DNA from: DATBSK01 sp040902705
GTDB lineage: Bacteria; Actinomycetota; Acidimicrobiia; IMCC26256; PALSA-555
DNA length: 32,796 nt
NCBI GenBank assembly: GCA_040902705.1
Contig: JBBDWT010000082.1
Coordinates: 1-32,796 of the forward strand
Direction: 5' to 3'
Each line of letters opens with the position of its first letter. Position 1 is the first letter of the stretch. The position numbers and the translations under genes are program-made. The notes beneath the pieces were generated by a model. The model did no database searches. It was not told the origin of the DNA and saw only the letters and a program-made list of their open reading frames with translations. This document shows, one piece after another, positions 21,902 to 30,823 of the stretch.

Positions 21902-24595
21902 TCATGCCTCGCCGTCGCCGGCAACGCTCGGGTCCTCGGCCGCCGTCTTCTTCGCCGCCGCCTTCTTCGCGGGCGCCTTCTTCTTCGCGGGTGCCTTCGC
22001 GGCGGCGGCCTTCTTCTTCTTTGCCGGTGCCTTCTTCCTCGCCGACGCCTTCTTCTTGGCCGGCGCCGCCTCGCGCCGGATCTGGAGCAGCTCCATGGCC
22101 CGCTCCGGCGTGATCTCCTCGACGGTGTCGCCCGCCCGCAGCGACGCGTTCGTCTCCCCGTCGGTGACGTACGGGCCGAAGCGGCCCTCCTTCAGCACCA
22201 TCGGCTGGCCGCTGGCGACGTCCTCGCCCAGCTCGCGCAGCGGCGGCTTCGGCGCCCCGCGCCGGCCGAACTGCTTGGGCTGCGCCAACAGCGCCAGCGC
22301 CTGCTCGAGCGTCAGGTCGAACAGCTGCTGCTCGGACTCGAGGCTGCGGCTGTCCTTCTCCTTGGTGATGTACGGGCCATAGCGACCGTTCTGGGCGGTG
22401 ATCTCGATGCCGTCCGCGGGATCGACGCCGACGACCCGCGGGAGCGACAGCAGCTTGAGCGCGTCGTCGACGGTGATCGACTCGAGCGCCATGTCCTTGA
22501 ACAGCGACGCCATCTTCGGCTTCTGCTTCTCCGGCAGCGTGTCGGCGTCGCCCAGCTGCACGTAGGGGCCGAAGCGGCCGAGCTTGGCGAAGACCGGGAG
22601 TCCGCTCTCCGGGTCGGTGCCGATCGGCTCGTCGCCCTTGGGCGCTGACAGCAGCTCCATCGCCCTGTCGATCGTCAGCTCGTCGGGCGGCAGGTCCTGG
22701 GGCACCGACGCGGTGTCCTCGCCGCGCTTGACGTAGGGGCCGAACTTCCCGTTGCGCACGACGACGGGCTCGCCGTCCTCGTCGACGCCGATCGGCACGG
22801 CGTTGATGAGCGCAGGGTCGGCCTGCTCGAGCGCCTTCTTGACGAGGTCGGTGAGGCCGGGCGTGCCATTGCCGAACCAGAACTGGTTGAGAAACGGCTC
22901 GCGCTGGCCAGTGCCGCTCGCGATCTCGTCCAGCGACTCCTCCATGCGCGCGGTGAAGTCGTATTCGACCAGCGAGGTGAAGTGCCCGGTGAGCAGGTTC
23001 ACCACGGCGAACGCGTCCCACGACGGAACGAGCGCAGTCCCCTTCTTCCACACGTAATCGCGAGCCAGGATCGTGCCCATGATCGACGCGTACGTCGACG
23101 GCCGGCCGATGCCGAGATCCTCGAGCGCCTTCACCAGTGTCGCCTCGGTGTAGCGAGCCGGCGGCTGTGTCGTGTGGCCGTCGGCGGTGACCTCCGGCCG
23201 TGGCAGCACATCGCCTTCGGCGACGGCGGGGAGGCGCGCCTGGTCGTCGTCCTCCTCCTCGGTGTCCTCGCCGTGGAACCCGTACACCGCGAGGTAGCCG
23301 GGGAACACGACGGTGCGACCCGACGCGCTCCACTCCGTCATCCGACCGTCCTGCGCCGGCGCGTCGATCTTGAGGGTCACCGTGTTGAGACGCGCGTCGA
23401 CCATCTGCGACGCCAGGGTGCGCTGGTAGATGAGGCGGTAGAGCGCGAGGTCGTGGCCGCGGAGCTCGCCGTCGAGCTGCTCCGCCGTGCGCCATGCGTC
23501 GCCCGCGGGGCGGATCGCCTCGTGCGCTTCCTGGGCACCCTTCGCCTTCTTGGCGTACGTGCGCGGCTCGTCAGGAAGATGATCGCGCCCGAACTTCTCC
23601 TCGATGAGCCGGCGGGCGGTGACAACCGCGTCGGCCGACAGCGTCGTGGAGTCCGTACGCATGTAGGTGATGTAGCCCCGCTCGTAGAGGCCCTGCGCGA
23701 CCTGCATCACCTGGCGCGCGGTCATGCGCAGCTTGCTGCCGCCCACCTGCTGGAGCGTCGACGTGATGAATGGCGCCTTCGGCTTCTGCTTGGACTCCTT
23801 CGACTCCACGGAGCGCACGGTGAACGTCGAGCCCCCGGCCTGAGCGGCCGTCTGAGCGGGAGGCGCGAGCGCGGTGACGAGCTGGTCGGCGCCGGCCTCG
23901 TCGAGGACGACGACGCCCTCCTTCGCCACGCCGGCCTGGTCGAAGTCCTTGCCGCTGGCGATGCGGGCGCCGTCGATCGAGTGCAGCGACGCCGTGAACG
24001 ACGGCTCCGTGGGGAACTGCGCAGCGAGGTCCCAGTAGTCCGCTCGCACGAACGCCATGCGCTCTCGCTCCCGATCGACGACGAGGCGCACGGCCGGCGA
24101 CTGCACTCGTCCGGCCGAAAGACCCTGACGGATCTTGCGCCACACGACCTCCGAGACCGGGTAGCCGAACAGGCGGTCGACGATGCGACGGCTGTCCTGG
24201 GCATCCACCATCCGGTAGTCGATGTCGCGGGCGTTGCTCACGGCCTCGTCGATCGCGCTGCGGGTGATCTCGTGGAAGACCATGCGCTTCACCGGGATGC
24301 GCGGCTTCAGCACCTCTTGGAGGTGCCACGCGATCGCCTCGCCCTCGCGATCCTCGTCCGTGGCGAGGTAGAGCTCGTCGGCGTCCTTCAGGGCCGCCTT
24401 GATGTCGCTGATCACGTCCTTGCGTGCCCGAAGCTCGTAGTCGACCTTGAAGTGGTTGTCGACGTCGACGCTCAGCCCCTTGGTGGGGAGGTCGCGGATG
24501 TGGCCGTAGGACGCGAGGACGGTCCACTCCGACCCGAGGAAGGAGCTGATGGTCTTCGCCTTGGCCGGCGACTCGACGATCGCAAGTTTGGTCAT
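21902..24595 (-). CDS. topA: DNA topoisomerase I (type IA) with lysine/alanine-rich tail
   Basis: An enzyme of 897 residues that relaxes negative supercoils. The TOPRIM domain opens MTKLAIVESPAKAKTISSFL and contains ATDEDREGEAIAWHLQEVL with the metal-binding acidic residues. The catalytic tyrosine is Tyr311 in GYITYMRTDSTTLS. After the core come repeated C-terminal DNA-binding modules (GRFGPYVKRGEDTASVP, FGPYVQLGDADTLPE, GRYGPYITKEKDSRSLE and GRFGPYVTDGETNASLR) rather than four-Cys zinc fingers. A basic tail of alternating Lys/Ala blocks ends the protein. This layout is typical of actinobacterial TopA. It heads the topA, MFS, tmk, holB series. Confidence 0.96.
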   Translation of the reverse strand: MTKLAIVESPAKAKTISSFLGSEWTVLASYGHIRDLPTKGLSVDVDNHFKVDYELRARKDVISDIKAALKDADELYLATDEDREGEAIAWHLQEVLKPRIPVKRMVFHEITRSAIDEAVSNARDIDYRMVDAQDSRRIVDRLFGYPVSEVVWRKIRQGLSAGRVQSPAVRLVVDRERERMAFVRADYWDLAAQFPTEPSFTASLHSIDGARIASGKDFDQAGVAKEGVVVLDEAGADQLVTALAPPAQTAAQAGGSTFTVRSVESKESKQKPKAPFITSTLQQVGGSKLRMTARQVMQVAQGLYERGYITYMRTDSTTLSADAVVTARRLIEEKFGRDHLPDEPRTYAKKAKGAQEAHEAIRPAGDAWRTAEQLDGELRGHDLALYRLIYQRTLASQMVDARLNTVTLKIDAPAQDGRMTEWSASGRTVVFPGYLAVYGFHGEDTEEEDDDQARLPAVAEGDVLPRPEVTADGHTTQPPARYTEATLVKALEDLGIGRPSTYASIMGTILARDYVWKKGTALVPSWDAFAVVNLLTGHFTSLVEYDFTARMEESLDEIASGTGQREPFLNQFWFGNGTPGLTDLVKKALEQADPALINAVPIGVDEDGEPVVVRNGKFGPYVKRGEDTASVPQDLPPDELTIDRAMELLSAPKGDEPIGTDPESGLPVFAKLGRFGPYVQLGDADTLPEKQKPKMASLFKDMALESITVDDALKLLSLPRVVGVDPADGIEITAQNGRYGPYITKEKDSRSLESEQQLFDLTLEQALALLAQPKQFGRRGAPKPPLRELGEDVASGQPMVLKEGRFGPYVTDGETNASLRAGDTVEEITPERAMELLQIRREAAPAKKKASARKKAPAKKKKAAAAKAPAKKKAPAKKAAAKKTAAEDPSVAGDGEA

Positions 24596-24648
24596 CGCTT
24601 TTCAATCGCTGTCAGGTGGGAGGGCACCTTGTCAAGCGCCGCTCGCGA

Positions 24649-24674
24649 GAGGGCCACCCCGATGGGTGGCCCTC
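24649..24674. terminator. Strong hairpin between hppA and topA
   Basis: GAGGGCCACCC and GGGTGGCCCTC form a perfect 11-bp stem with a four-base loop CGAT. It lies 29 bp beyond the hppA stop and 54 bp upstream of the topA start. No U-run follows in either direction, so it is a non-canonical terminator or transcript-end stabiliser rather than a classic intrinsic terminator. Confidence 0.5.
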
Positions 24675-24702
24675 CGTGGTTGCTGACCTGCGGTTTTCTT
24701 CG

Positions 24703-26805
<2,103 letters not shown>

Positions 26806-26881
26806 GCGCTCCTGAGTCGTCGGCCGGGAGGGCCGGGTTTGAGGACAGCGAAAACTAACGTTTCGCGGACCTGAAAGGTCA

Positions 26882-26889
26882 AATCCCGG
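26882..26889. repeat. 8-bp target site duplication, left copy
   Basis: AATCCCGG immediately outside the left inverted repeat. It is identical to 28935-28942. Eight bases is the duplication size known for the IS1595 family. Confidence 0.93.
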
Positions 26890-26914
26890 GGGGATGTGTG
26901 CTCTGACAAACCCG
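26890..26914 (+). repeat. Left terminal inverted repeat of the IS1595 element
   Basis: A 25-bp end starting GGGGATGTGTG and finishing CTGACAAACCCG. It differs from the right end at two positions (T for C at base 6 and T for G at base 13). Confidence 0.93.
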
Positions 26915-26982
26915 ACGCACGCTGACCTGCTCCTTCGCGATCTTTGACTGTCACACCCGTCCGGATAATGGGAGTTGTGGGC

Positions 26983-27960
26983 ATGACGATGATCTCGATC
27001 GCAGAACGCATCCCTGACGAGGCGTCGGCCTACGCGTACCTGGAGGAACTGCGCTGGGGCGACACGCCCGAGTGCCCGCACTGCGGGAACACCGAGCGGT
27101 GCTACTTCCTCAACCCCGCCAACGGGAAGTCCCGGGCCACCCGGACCGGTGCTCAGTCGGAGCGTCGGGTGTGGAAGTGCGGAGCGTGCCGGAAGCAGTT
27201 CTCCGTGATCACCAACACGATCATGCACGGCACCAAGATCCCGGTTCGGACGTGGGTGTTCGTGATCTTCGAGATGTGCTCCAACAAGAACGGAGTCGCC
27301 GCACGCGAGATCGAACGGCGCTACGGCATGACGCCCCGCTCGGCGTGGCACATGACGCACCGCATCCGCGAGGCGATGACGGAGGACGGGCTCGACATCT
27401 GGAGTACCACCGTCGTTGCCGACGAGACGTTCATCGGCGGCAAGGAAGCCAACAAGCACGCCCACCAGCGCCAGGAGGTCGGTGGCGGCGTGGGCGGCAA
27501 GATCCCGGTCCTGACGCTGATCAACACCGAGACGGGCAAGGCCCGCTCCCGCGTGATCCCCGACGTGACCGCCGCGACGCTGGAGAAGGCGATCGCTGAT
27601 CAGGTCCGCATGAACTGGTCGGTCCTCTACACCGACGAGGCGCGGGCGTACCAGAAGATCGGCCGCAAGTTCGCTCAGCACCACACCGTCAACCACTCCG
27701 AAGGCGAGTACGTCCGCAAGATCCCCGGGCGCACGGTCACCACGAACCGGGCAGAGAACTTCTTCTCGCAACTGAAGCGGTCGCTGGACGGGACGCACCA
27801 CCACGTCAGCCGCGAGCACCTGCACCGCTACCTCGCAGAGTTCGACTACCGGTACTCCACTCGCGACGAGACCGACGCCGAGCGCATGGAGCGTCTGGTC
27901 GGTCAGGTGGGCGGCAAGCGCCTCGCCTACCGCCCGCTGGCTACTTCTCGGGCTTCTTAG
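26983..27960 (+). CDS. IS1595-family (ISXO2-like) transposase
   Basis: A protein of 325 residues from the ATG at 26983, which has GGGAG about ten bases upstream. The N-terminal zinc ribbon has CPHCG (Cys31, Cys34) and WKCGACRKQFS. The DDE catalytic residues are visible: Asp147 in VVADETFIGGKE, Asp218 in VLYTDEARAY and Glu258 in TTNRAENFFSQLKRS. HHHVSREHLHRYLAEFDYRY near the end is typical of the ISXO2 domain. An earlier in-frame start at 26944 is less likely. The gene catalyses movement of the element. Its last 20 bp overlap the small convergent gene at 27941-28081. Confidence 0.95.
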   Translation: MTMISIAERIPDEASAYAYLEELRWGDTPECPHCGNTERCYFLNPANGKSRATRTGAQSERRVWKCGACRKQFSVITNTIMHGTKIPVRTWVFVIFEMCSNKNGVAAREIERRYGMTPRSAWHMTHRIREAMTEDGLDIWSTTVVADETFIGGKEANKHAHQRQEVGGGVGGKIPVLTLINTETGKARSRVIPDVTAATLEKAIADQVRMNWSVLYTDEARAYQKIGRKFAQHHTVNHSEGEYVRKIPGRTVTTNRAENFFSQLKRSLDGTHHHVSREHLHRYLAEFDYRYSTRDETDAERMERLVGQVGGKRLAYRPLATSRAS

Positions 27961-28081
27961 TCCGAAGAAGCCTACGGAGGGCTTCCTCGGGTTCCAGGTC
28001 GATCTTGACCGGCTCGTCGCGGTCACGCTCGATCGTCTCCGGATCGGGTTCCTCGCTCGGCGGGTCTTGCTTCTCGCTCAT
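27941..28081 (-). CDS. Tiny acidic protein encoded antisense to the transposase end in the IS1595 element (46 aa)
   Basis: The minus strand from an ATG at 28081 reads MSEKQDPPSEEPDPETIERD, then RDEPVKIDLEPEEALRRLL and a basic end RTKKPEK before a TAG. GGAGG lies three bases upstream of the ATG. The sequence is acidic and proline-rich at the N-terminus, with a short amphipathic helix (LEPEEALRRLLR) near the end, a pattern I have seen in small proteins beside actinobacterial IS1595 transposases. It fills the space between the two larger genes. The function is unknown; a transposition modulator is one guess. Confidence 0.68.
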   Translation of the reverse strand: MSEKQDPPSEEPDPETIERDRDEPVKIDLEPEEALRRLLRTKKPEK

Positions 28082-28100
28082 CTGCCTCCAAGGCTACGTC

Positions 28101-28907
28101 GTGTCGCGGAAGTACAAGGGCCGCTGTGCGTTCTGCCAGACCTATGGCCAACTGACCAAGGAGGACCCGATCCCCCTGTGGGTCAACCAGGTCCTGAAGC
28201 CGTACGTCGGCCCGGGTCGACAGATCATCTCGCAGCGTGGCAAGCACCGAATGCATGCGGTCACGCACATGCACGAGAAGCCCGTTGGCTCCTTCAGCAG
28301 CATGAAGGTTCCGGTCGTGTGCGTCACCTGCAACACGGGTTGGATGTCGCGCCTCCAGAAGGCGGCTAAGCCGATCCTGAAGCCGATGATCCTTGGCAGC
28401 GCGGTCGTCCTTTCCGAGACGGACCAAGAGGTCATCGCTAAGTGGGCGACCATGACTGCCCTGATGTTCGACAAGTACGAACACCACCACTCAGTCACCC
28501 CCGCCGAGATGTTGCACGCGTTCTACGAGACGCGCGAGGTACCGCCAGAGACGCGCCTGTGGGTCGCGAAGCGTGACCTCGAAGAGGGATCGGTGGTCTC
28601 GCACATCCGAACGATCTTCGCCGTCACCGACACGAACGACGCACTCAGTGAGGACCGGCCTTATTCGCAGGTTCTCACAGTGAGCCTGGGGAACCTTGTA
28701 GTTCAGATCGCCGTCGTCGTGGAACTCGGCATAGGTGTCCCGTACAGCCGCGATCCCGCGGCCCAGGTGTTCTGCTCTGAGGTCTGGCCGATTGAGCGCG
28801 CCGTTCGATGGCCACCGCTGATCACCCTCACGCGTCAGACCTTCGGAGACTTCGCCAACTTCCCCGCGTTCGGGACGACGTTCCCGGGTCACGACGCGCC
28901 ACCCTGA
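28101..28907 (+). CDS. HNH endonuclease-like passenger protein of the IS1595 element
   Basis: From a GTG at 28101 the protein has 268 residues. Two Cys pairs, GRCAFCQ (Cys9, Cys12) and VVCVTCNTGWMSRLQ (Cys74, Cys77, then Asn78), bracket a segment TKEDPIPLWV. This is the outline of a treble-clef HNH protein with the usual CxxC, EHxxP and CNxGW arrangement, but Asp22 stands where the catalytic His would be expected. The rest (KPILKPMILGSAVVL; EVIAKWATMTALMFDKYEHH) matches the helical follow-on of these proteins. A longer frame from 28005 is less likely because it overlaps the small antisense gene. It ends three bases before the right inverted repeat. It may be a catalytically altered nuclease or a DNA-binding protein. 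Confidence 0.75.
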   Translation: MSRKYKGRCAFCQTYGQLTKEDPIPLWVNQVLKPYVGPGRQIISQRGKHRMHAVTHMHEKPVGSFSSMKVPVVCVTCNTGWMSRLQKAAKPILKPMILGSAVVLSETDQEVIAKWATMTALMFDKYEHHHSVTPAEMLHAFYETREVPPETRLWVAKRDLEEGSVVSHIRTIFAVTDTNDALSEDRPYSQVLTVSLGNLVVQIAVVVELGIGVPYSRDPAAQVFCSEVWPIERAVRWPPLITLTRQTFGDFANFPAFGTTFPGHDAPP

Positions 28908-28909
28908 CC

Positions 28910-28934
28910 CGGGTTTGTCAGCGCACACGTCCCC
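28910..28934 (-). repeat. Right terminal inverted repeat of the IS1595 element
   Basis: Read on the minus strand it starts GGGGACGTGTG and finishes CTGACAAACCCG, matching 23 of 25 bases of the left end. The passenger gene stops at 28907, right against it. Confidence 0.93.
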
Positions 28935-28942
28935 AATCCCGG
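28935..28942. repeat. 8-bp target site duplication, right copy
   Basis: AATCCCGG, identical to 26882-26889. The next base, 28943, is the last base of the stop codon of the LCP gene, so the insertion fell exactly beyond that stop. Confidence 0.93.
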
Positions 28943-30097
28943 TCAGGTTCCGGGCAGGAGCACCGTCGTCGAGGTGGTCGTCGTGCTGGTGGTCGTCGTC
29001 GTGGTGGGCGGGGGCGCGTCGCCCACGGTGGCGTCGTCGCGGAGGTCGTCGAAGAGGCGGGCGGCGTCCTCGTCGAGGTAGACCACCGACGCCCGGCCCG
29101 CGGTGCCGACCTGGCCCGGGGCGACGACGTTGACCAGGCGGTCGGGGTCGAGCCGGCGAGCCACCGCCCCGAGCCGGACCACGTCGTCGAACGGCGCATC
29201 GATGCGCACGTGGTCCCACAGCACGCGCGCCCACCGGCCGACGCCGTCCATGTCGGCGACCTCGGTCCGCATCTTGCGCAGCGCGGAGGTGATCACCACG
29301 CCCTGGTTCTCCGACCGGCTGAAGTCGCCCCGCGCCACGCTGGTGCGGTCACGGGTGAAGGCGAGCACCTCGCGACCGGCCAGGTTGTGGTGCCCGCGCT
29401 CGAAGTAGGCGCCGCTGGCGCGGTCGGCCATCCGCCGCTCGACGTGGACCACGAGCCGGTCCAGTGCGTCGACCATGGTCGTCAGCCCGTCGAAGCTCGT
29501 CACCACCCACCAGTGCACGGGCAGGCCGGTCAGTCGCTGCACGGTCTCGCTCAGCAGGTCGGGCCCACCGATCGCCATCGCCGTGTTGATCTTCCCGTGG
29601 CCGTGGCCGGGGATCTCGACCCACGCGTCGCGGGGGAAGCCCAGCACCGTGCCGGTGCCCGTCGCCGGGTTCACCGCCAGGAGGTGGATGGAGTCCGCGC
29701 GCGAGCGGTCGACGCGCTGGCCCGGCCGGGCGTCGGAGCCGGCCACGAGCACGAACAGGAGATTTTCGGCGGGCTCGACATCGCTCGTGAACTCGACGGC
29801 CGGGCCATAGGGCACGGCGTCGGGTTGGCGCAGCTGCCGGCTGGCGGCGGGCTCGGGCCGGTTCCCGATGGGACGCGTCGCGGGCCGGCCGCTGGCGACC
29901 ACGAGCGTCGTGTCCGGGGCCGGCGTCGGGATCGTGGGCCCGGTCAGCGGCTGCTGGACGGCGCGGGGCGGGCGGCCGACGTGGATGGCGGCGTCGTCGT
30001 TGGTGCGGACGCGGGTCGCGGCGCCGGCGACGAGCAGCTGGGCGGCGATGACGACGGCAAGCAGCGCCCGGAGGACCGTGGACTGCCGCTCGCTCAC
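28943..30097 (-). CDS. LytR-CpsA-Psr (LCP) family cell-wall ligase-like protein
   Basis: A protein of 384 residues with one N-terminal membrane anchor (VLRALLAVVIAAQLLVAGAA), a proline-rich extracytoplasmic linker and an LCP domain. The domain contains FVLVAGSDARPGQRVDRSRA, then DSIHLLAVNP and LGFPRDAWVEIPGHGHGKIN, which include the Arg and Asp residues that bind the polyprenyl pyrophosphate. LCP enzymes attach secondary polymers to peptidoglycan. The tail is a Thr/Ser run ending VLLPGT. The GTG at 30097 is the last of three nearly identical start contexts. It follows dtxR by 35 bp and originally preceded hppA by about 140 bp before the IS insertion. Confidence 0.9.
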   Translation of the reverse strand: MSERQSTVLRALLAVVIAAQLLVAGAATRVRTNDDAAIHVGRPPRAVQQPLTGPTIPTPAPDTTLVVASGRPATRPIGNRPEPAASRQLRQPDAVPYGPAVEFTSDVEPAENLLFVLVAGSDARPGQRVDRSRADSIHLLAVNPATGTGTVLGFPRDAWVEIPGHGHGKINTAMAIGGPDLLSETVQRLTGLPVHWWVVTSFDGLTTMVDALDRLVVHVERRMADRASGAYFERGHHNLAGREVLAFTRDRTSVARGDFSRSENQGVVITSALRKMRTEVADMDGVGRWARVLWDHVRIDAPFDDVVRLGAVARRLDPDRLVNVVAPGQVGTAGRASVVYLDEDAARLFDDLRDDATVGDAPPPTTTTTTSTTTTSTTVLLPGT

Positions 30098-30131
30098 CGC
30101 TCGCTCACCGTTCGCTCGCGCGCTCGCTCAC
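30087..30131 (-). repeat. Tandem GTGAGCGAGCG start-site repeats before the LCP gene
   Basis: On the minus strand GTGAGCGAGCG occurs three times, starting at 30131, 30108 and 30097, with a diverged copy between the first two. Each GTG opens a frame. The first closes after eight codons and the second after four, each with a TGA overlapping the next GTG (GTGA). The third is the LCP start. The first GTG comes one base after the dtxR stop. This could be a chain of re-initiation sites or simply a repeat expansion. Confidence 0.75.
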
Positions 30132-30132
30132 C

Positions 30133-30804
30133 TCAGCCTGAATTCTCCTCCACCCGCACGAAGACCTGGTTGGCGACGCTGGCGCCGAGGGTCCGGTCCT
30201 TGCCCCCCACCCGCAGCACCAGCGGGCCGTCGAAGGGGTGCTTCTCCTTGACCTCGACCCGCACGCCGGGCCGCAGACCGAGGGTGTCGAGGAAGGCGAC
30301 CACCTCGGGATCGGTGCTGCCGGGCACCGCCACCACCGCCACGTCGCCGGGTTCGAGCGCGTAGAGCGGTGGCATGGCCGGGATGTCCCGGGCCTCGAGC
30401 GCCGGGATCGGGAAGCCGTGCGGGCAGGTCTCGGGCCGGTGCAGGGCCACGAAGATGCGGTCCTCGACCTCCTGGGGCAGCTCGTGCTCGAAGGAGCCGG
30501 CGAGCCGGTCCGCCTCGTTCCACGCGTAGCCGAGCATGTCGGCGAGGAACCGCTCGACGATCCGGTGGCGCCGGATGAAGGCAACCGCGAAGCGCCGGCC
30601 CGACTCGGTGAGCTCGACGCCGTAGTAGGGCCGGTGGTCGACGAGTCCCCGCTCGGCCAGCCGCTTCACCGTCATCGTCACCGTCCCCGGCGCCACCCCG
30701 AGCTGCTCGGCCAGCGCACCGGTCTGCGCCTCCTCGCGGTCGCGCGTCAGCCGGTAGATCGCCTTCAGCGTCTCGCGCTCGGACTTCGTGACCGTCGCAT
30801 CCAT
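30133..30804 (-). CDS. DtxR/IdeR/MntR-family metal-dependent transcriptional regulator
   Basis: A protein of 223 residues with three parts. The N-terminal winged helix-turn-helix contains LAEQLGVAPGTVTMTVKRLA and ERGLVDHRPYYGVELTESG. The dimerisation and metal-binding domain has RRHRIVERFLADMLGY, FEHELPQEVEDRI and PETCPHGFPIP, which supply His, Glu and Cys ligands. The C-terminal FeoA/SH3-like domain includes DVAVVAVPGSTDP and GLRPGVRVEVKEKHPFDGPL. The family represses iron or manganese genes when loaded with metal. The gene starts 19 bp after nhaA and is followed closely by the LCP gene, so it may be in one operon with them. Whether it senses Fe or Mn cannot be decided. Confidence 0.93.
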   Translation of the reverse strand: MDATVTKSERETLKAIYRLTRDREEAQTGALAEQLGVAPGTVTMTVKRLAERGLVDHRPYYGVELTESGRRFAVAFIRRHRIVERFLADMLGYAWNEADRLAGSFEHELPQEVEDRIFVALHRPETCPHGFPIPALEARDIPAMPPLYALEPGDVAVVAVPGSTDPEVVAFLDTLGLRPGVRVEVKEKHPFDGPLVLRVGGKDRTLGASVANQVFVRVEENSG

Positions 30805-30823
30805 GGCTTCGTGGCGCCGAAAA

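Larger units (their letters stand above)
26890..28934. mobile_element. Complete IS1595-family element with passenger genes (2,045 bp)
   Basis: The terminal inverted repeats at 26890-26914 and 28910-28934 are 25 bp long, match at 23 positions and start GGGGA. A perfect 8-bp target duplication flanks them. Inside are a full-length ISXO2-like transposase on the plus strand, a 46-residue acidic protein gene on the minus strand and an HNH-like gene on the plus strand. IS1595 is a family in which passenger genes are known. Intact ends, an intact duplication and intact frames suggest a recent insertion. It sits between the LCP gene and hppA. Confidence 0.94.

Noticed and set aside
21950..22075. Repetitive CTTCTTC tract as a regulatory or structural repeat
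   Set aside because: It is the coding sequence of the Lys/Ala-rich tail of topoisomerase I.
26866..26881. GACCT-GAA-AGGTC hairpin as the original LCP terminator
   Set aside because: The stem is only five to six bp with no U-run, too weak to claim.
26806..28026. 407-residue N-terminal extension of the pyrophosphatase
   Set aside because: It is an open frame antisense to the IS1595 transposase, crosses the element boundary and lacks membrane-protein character.
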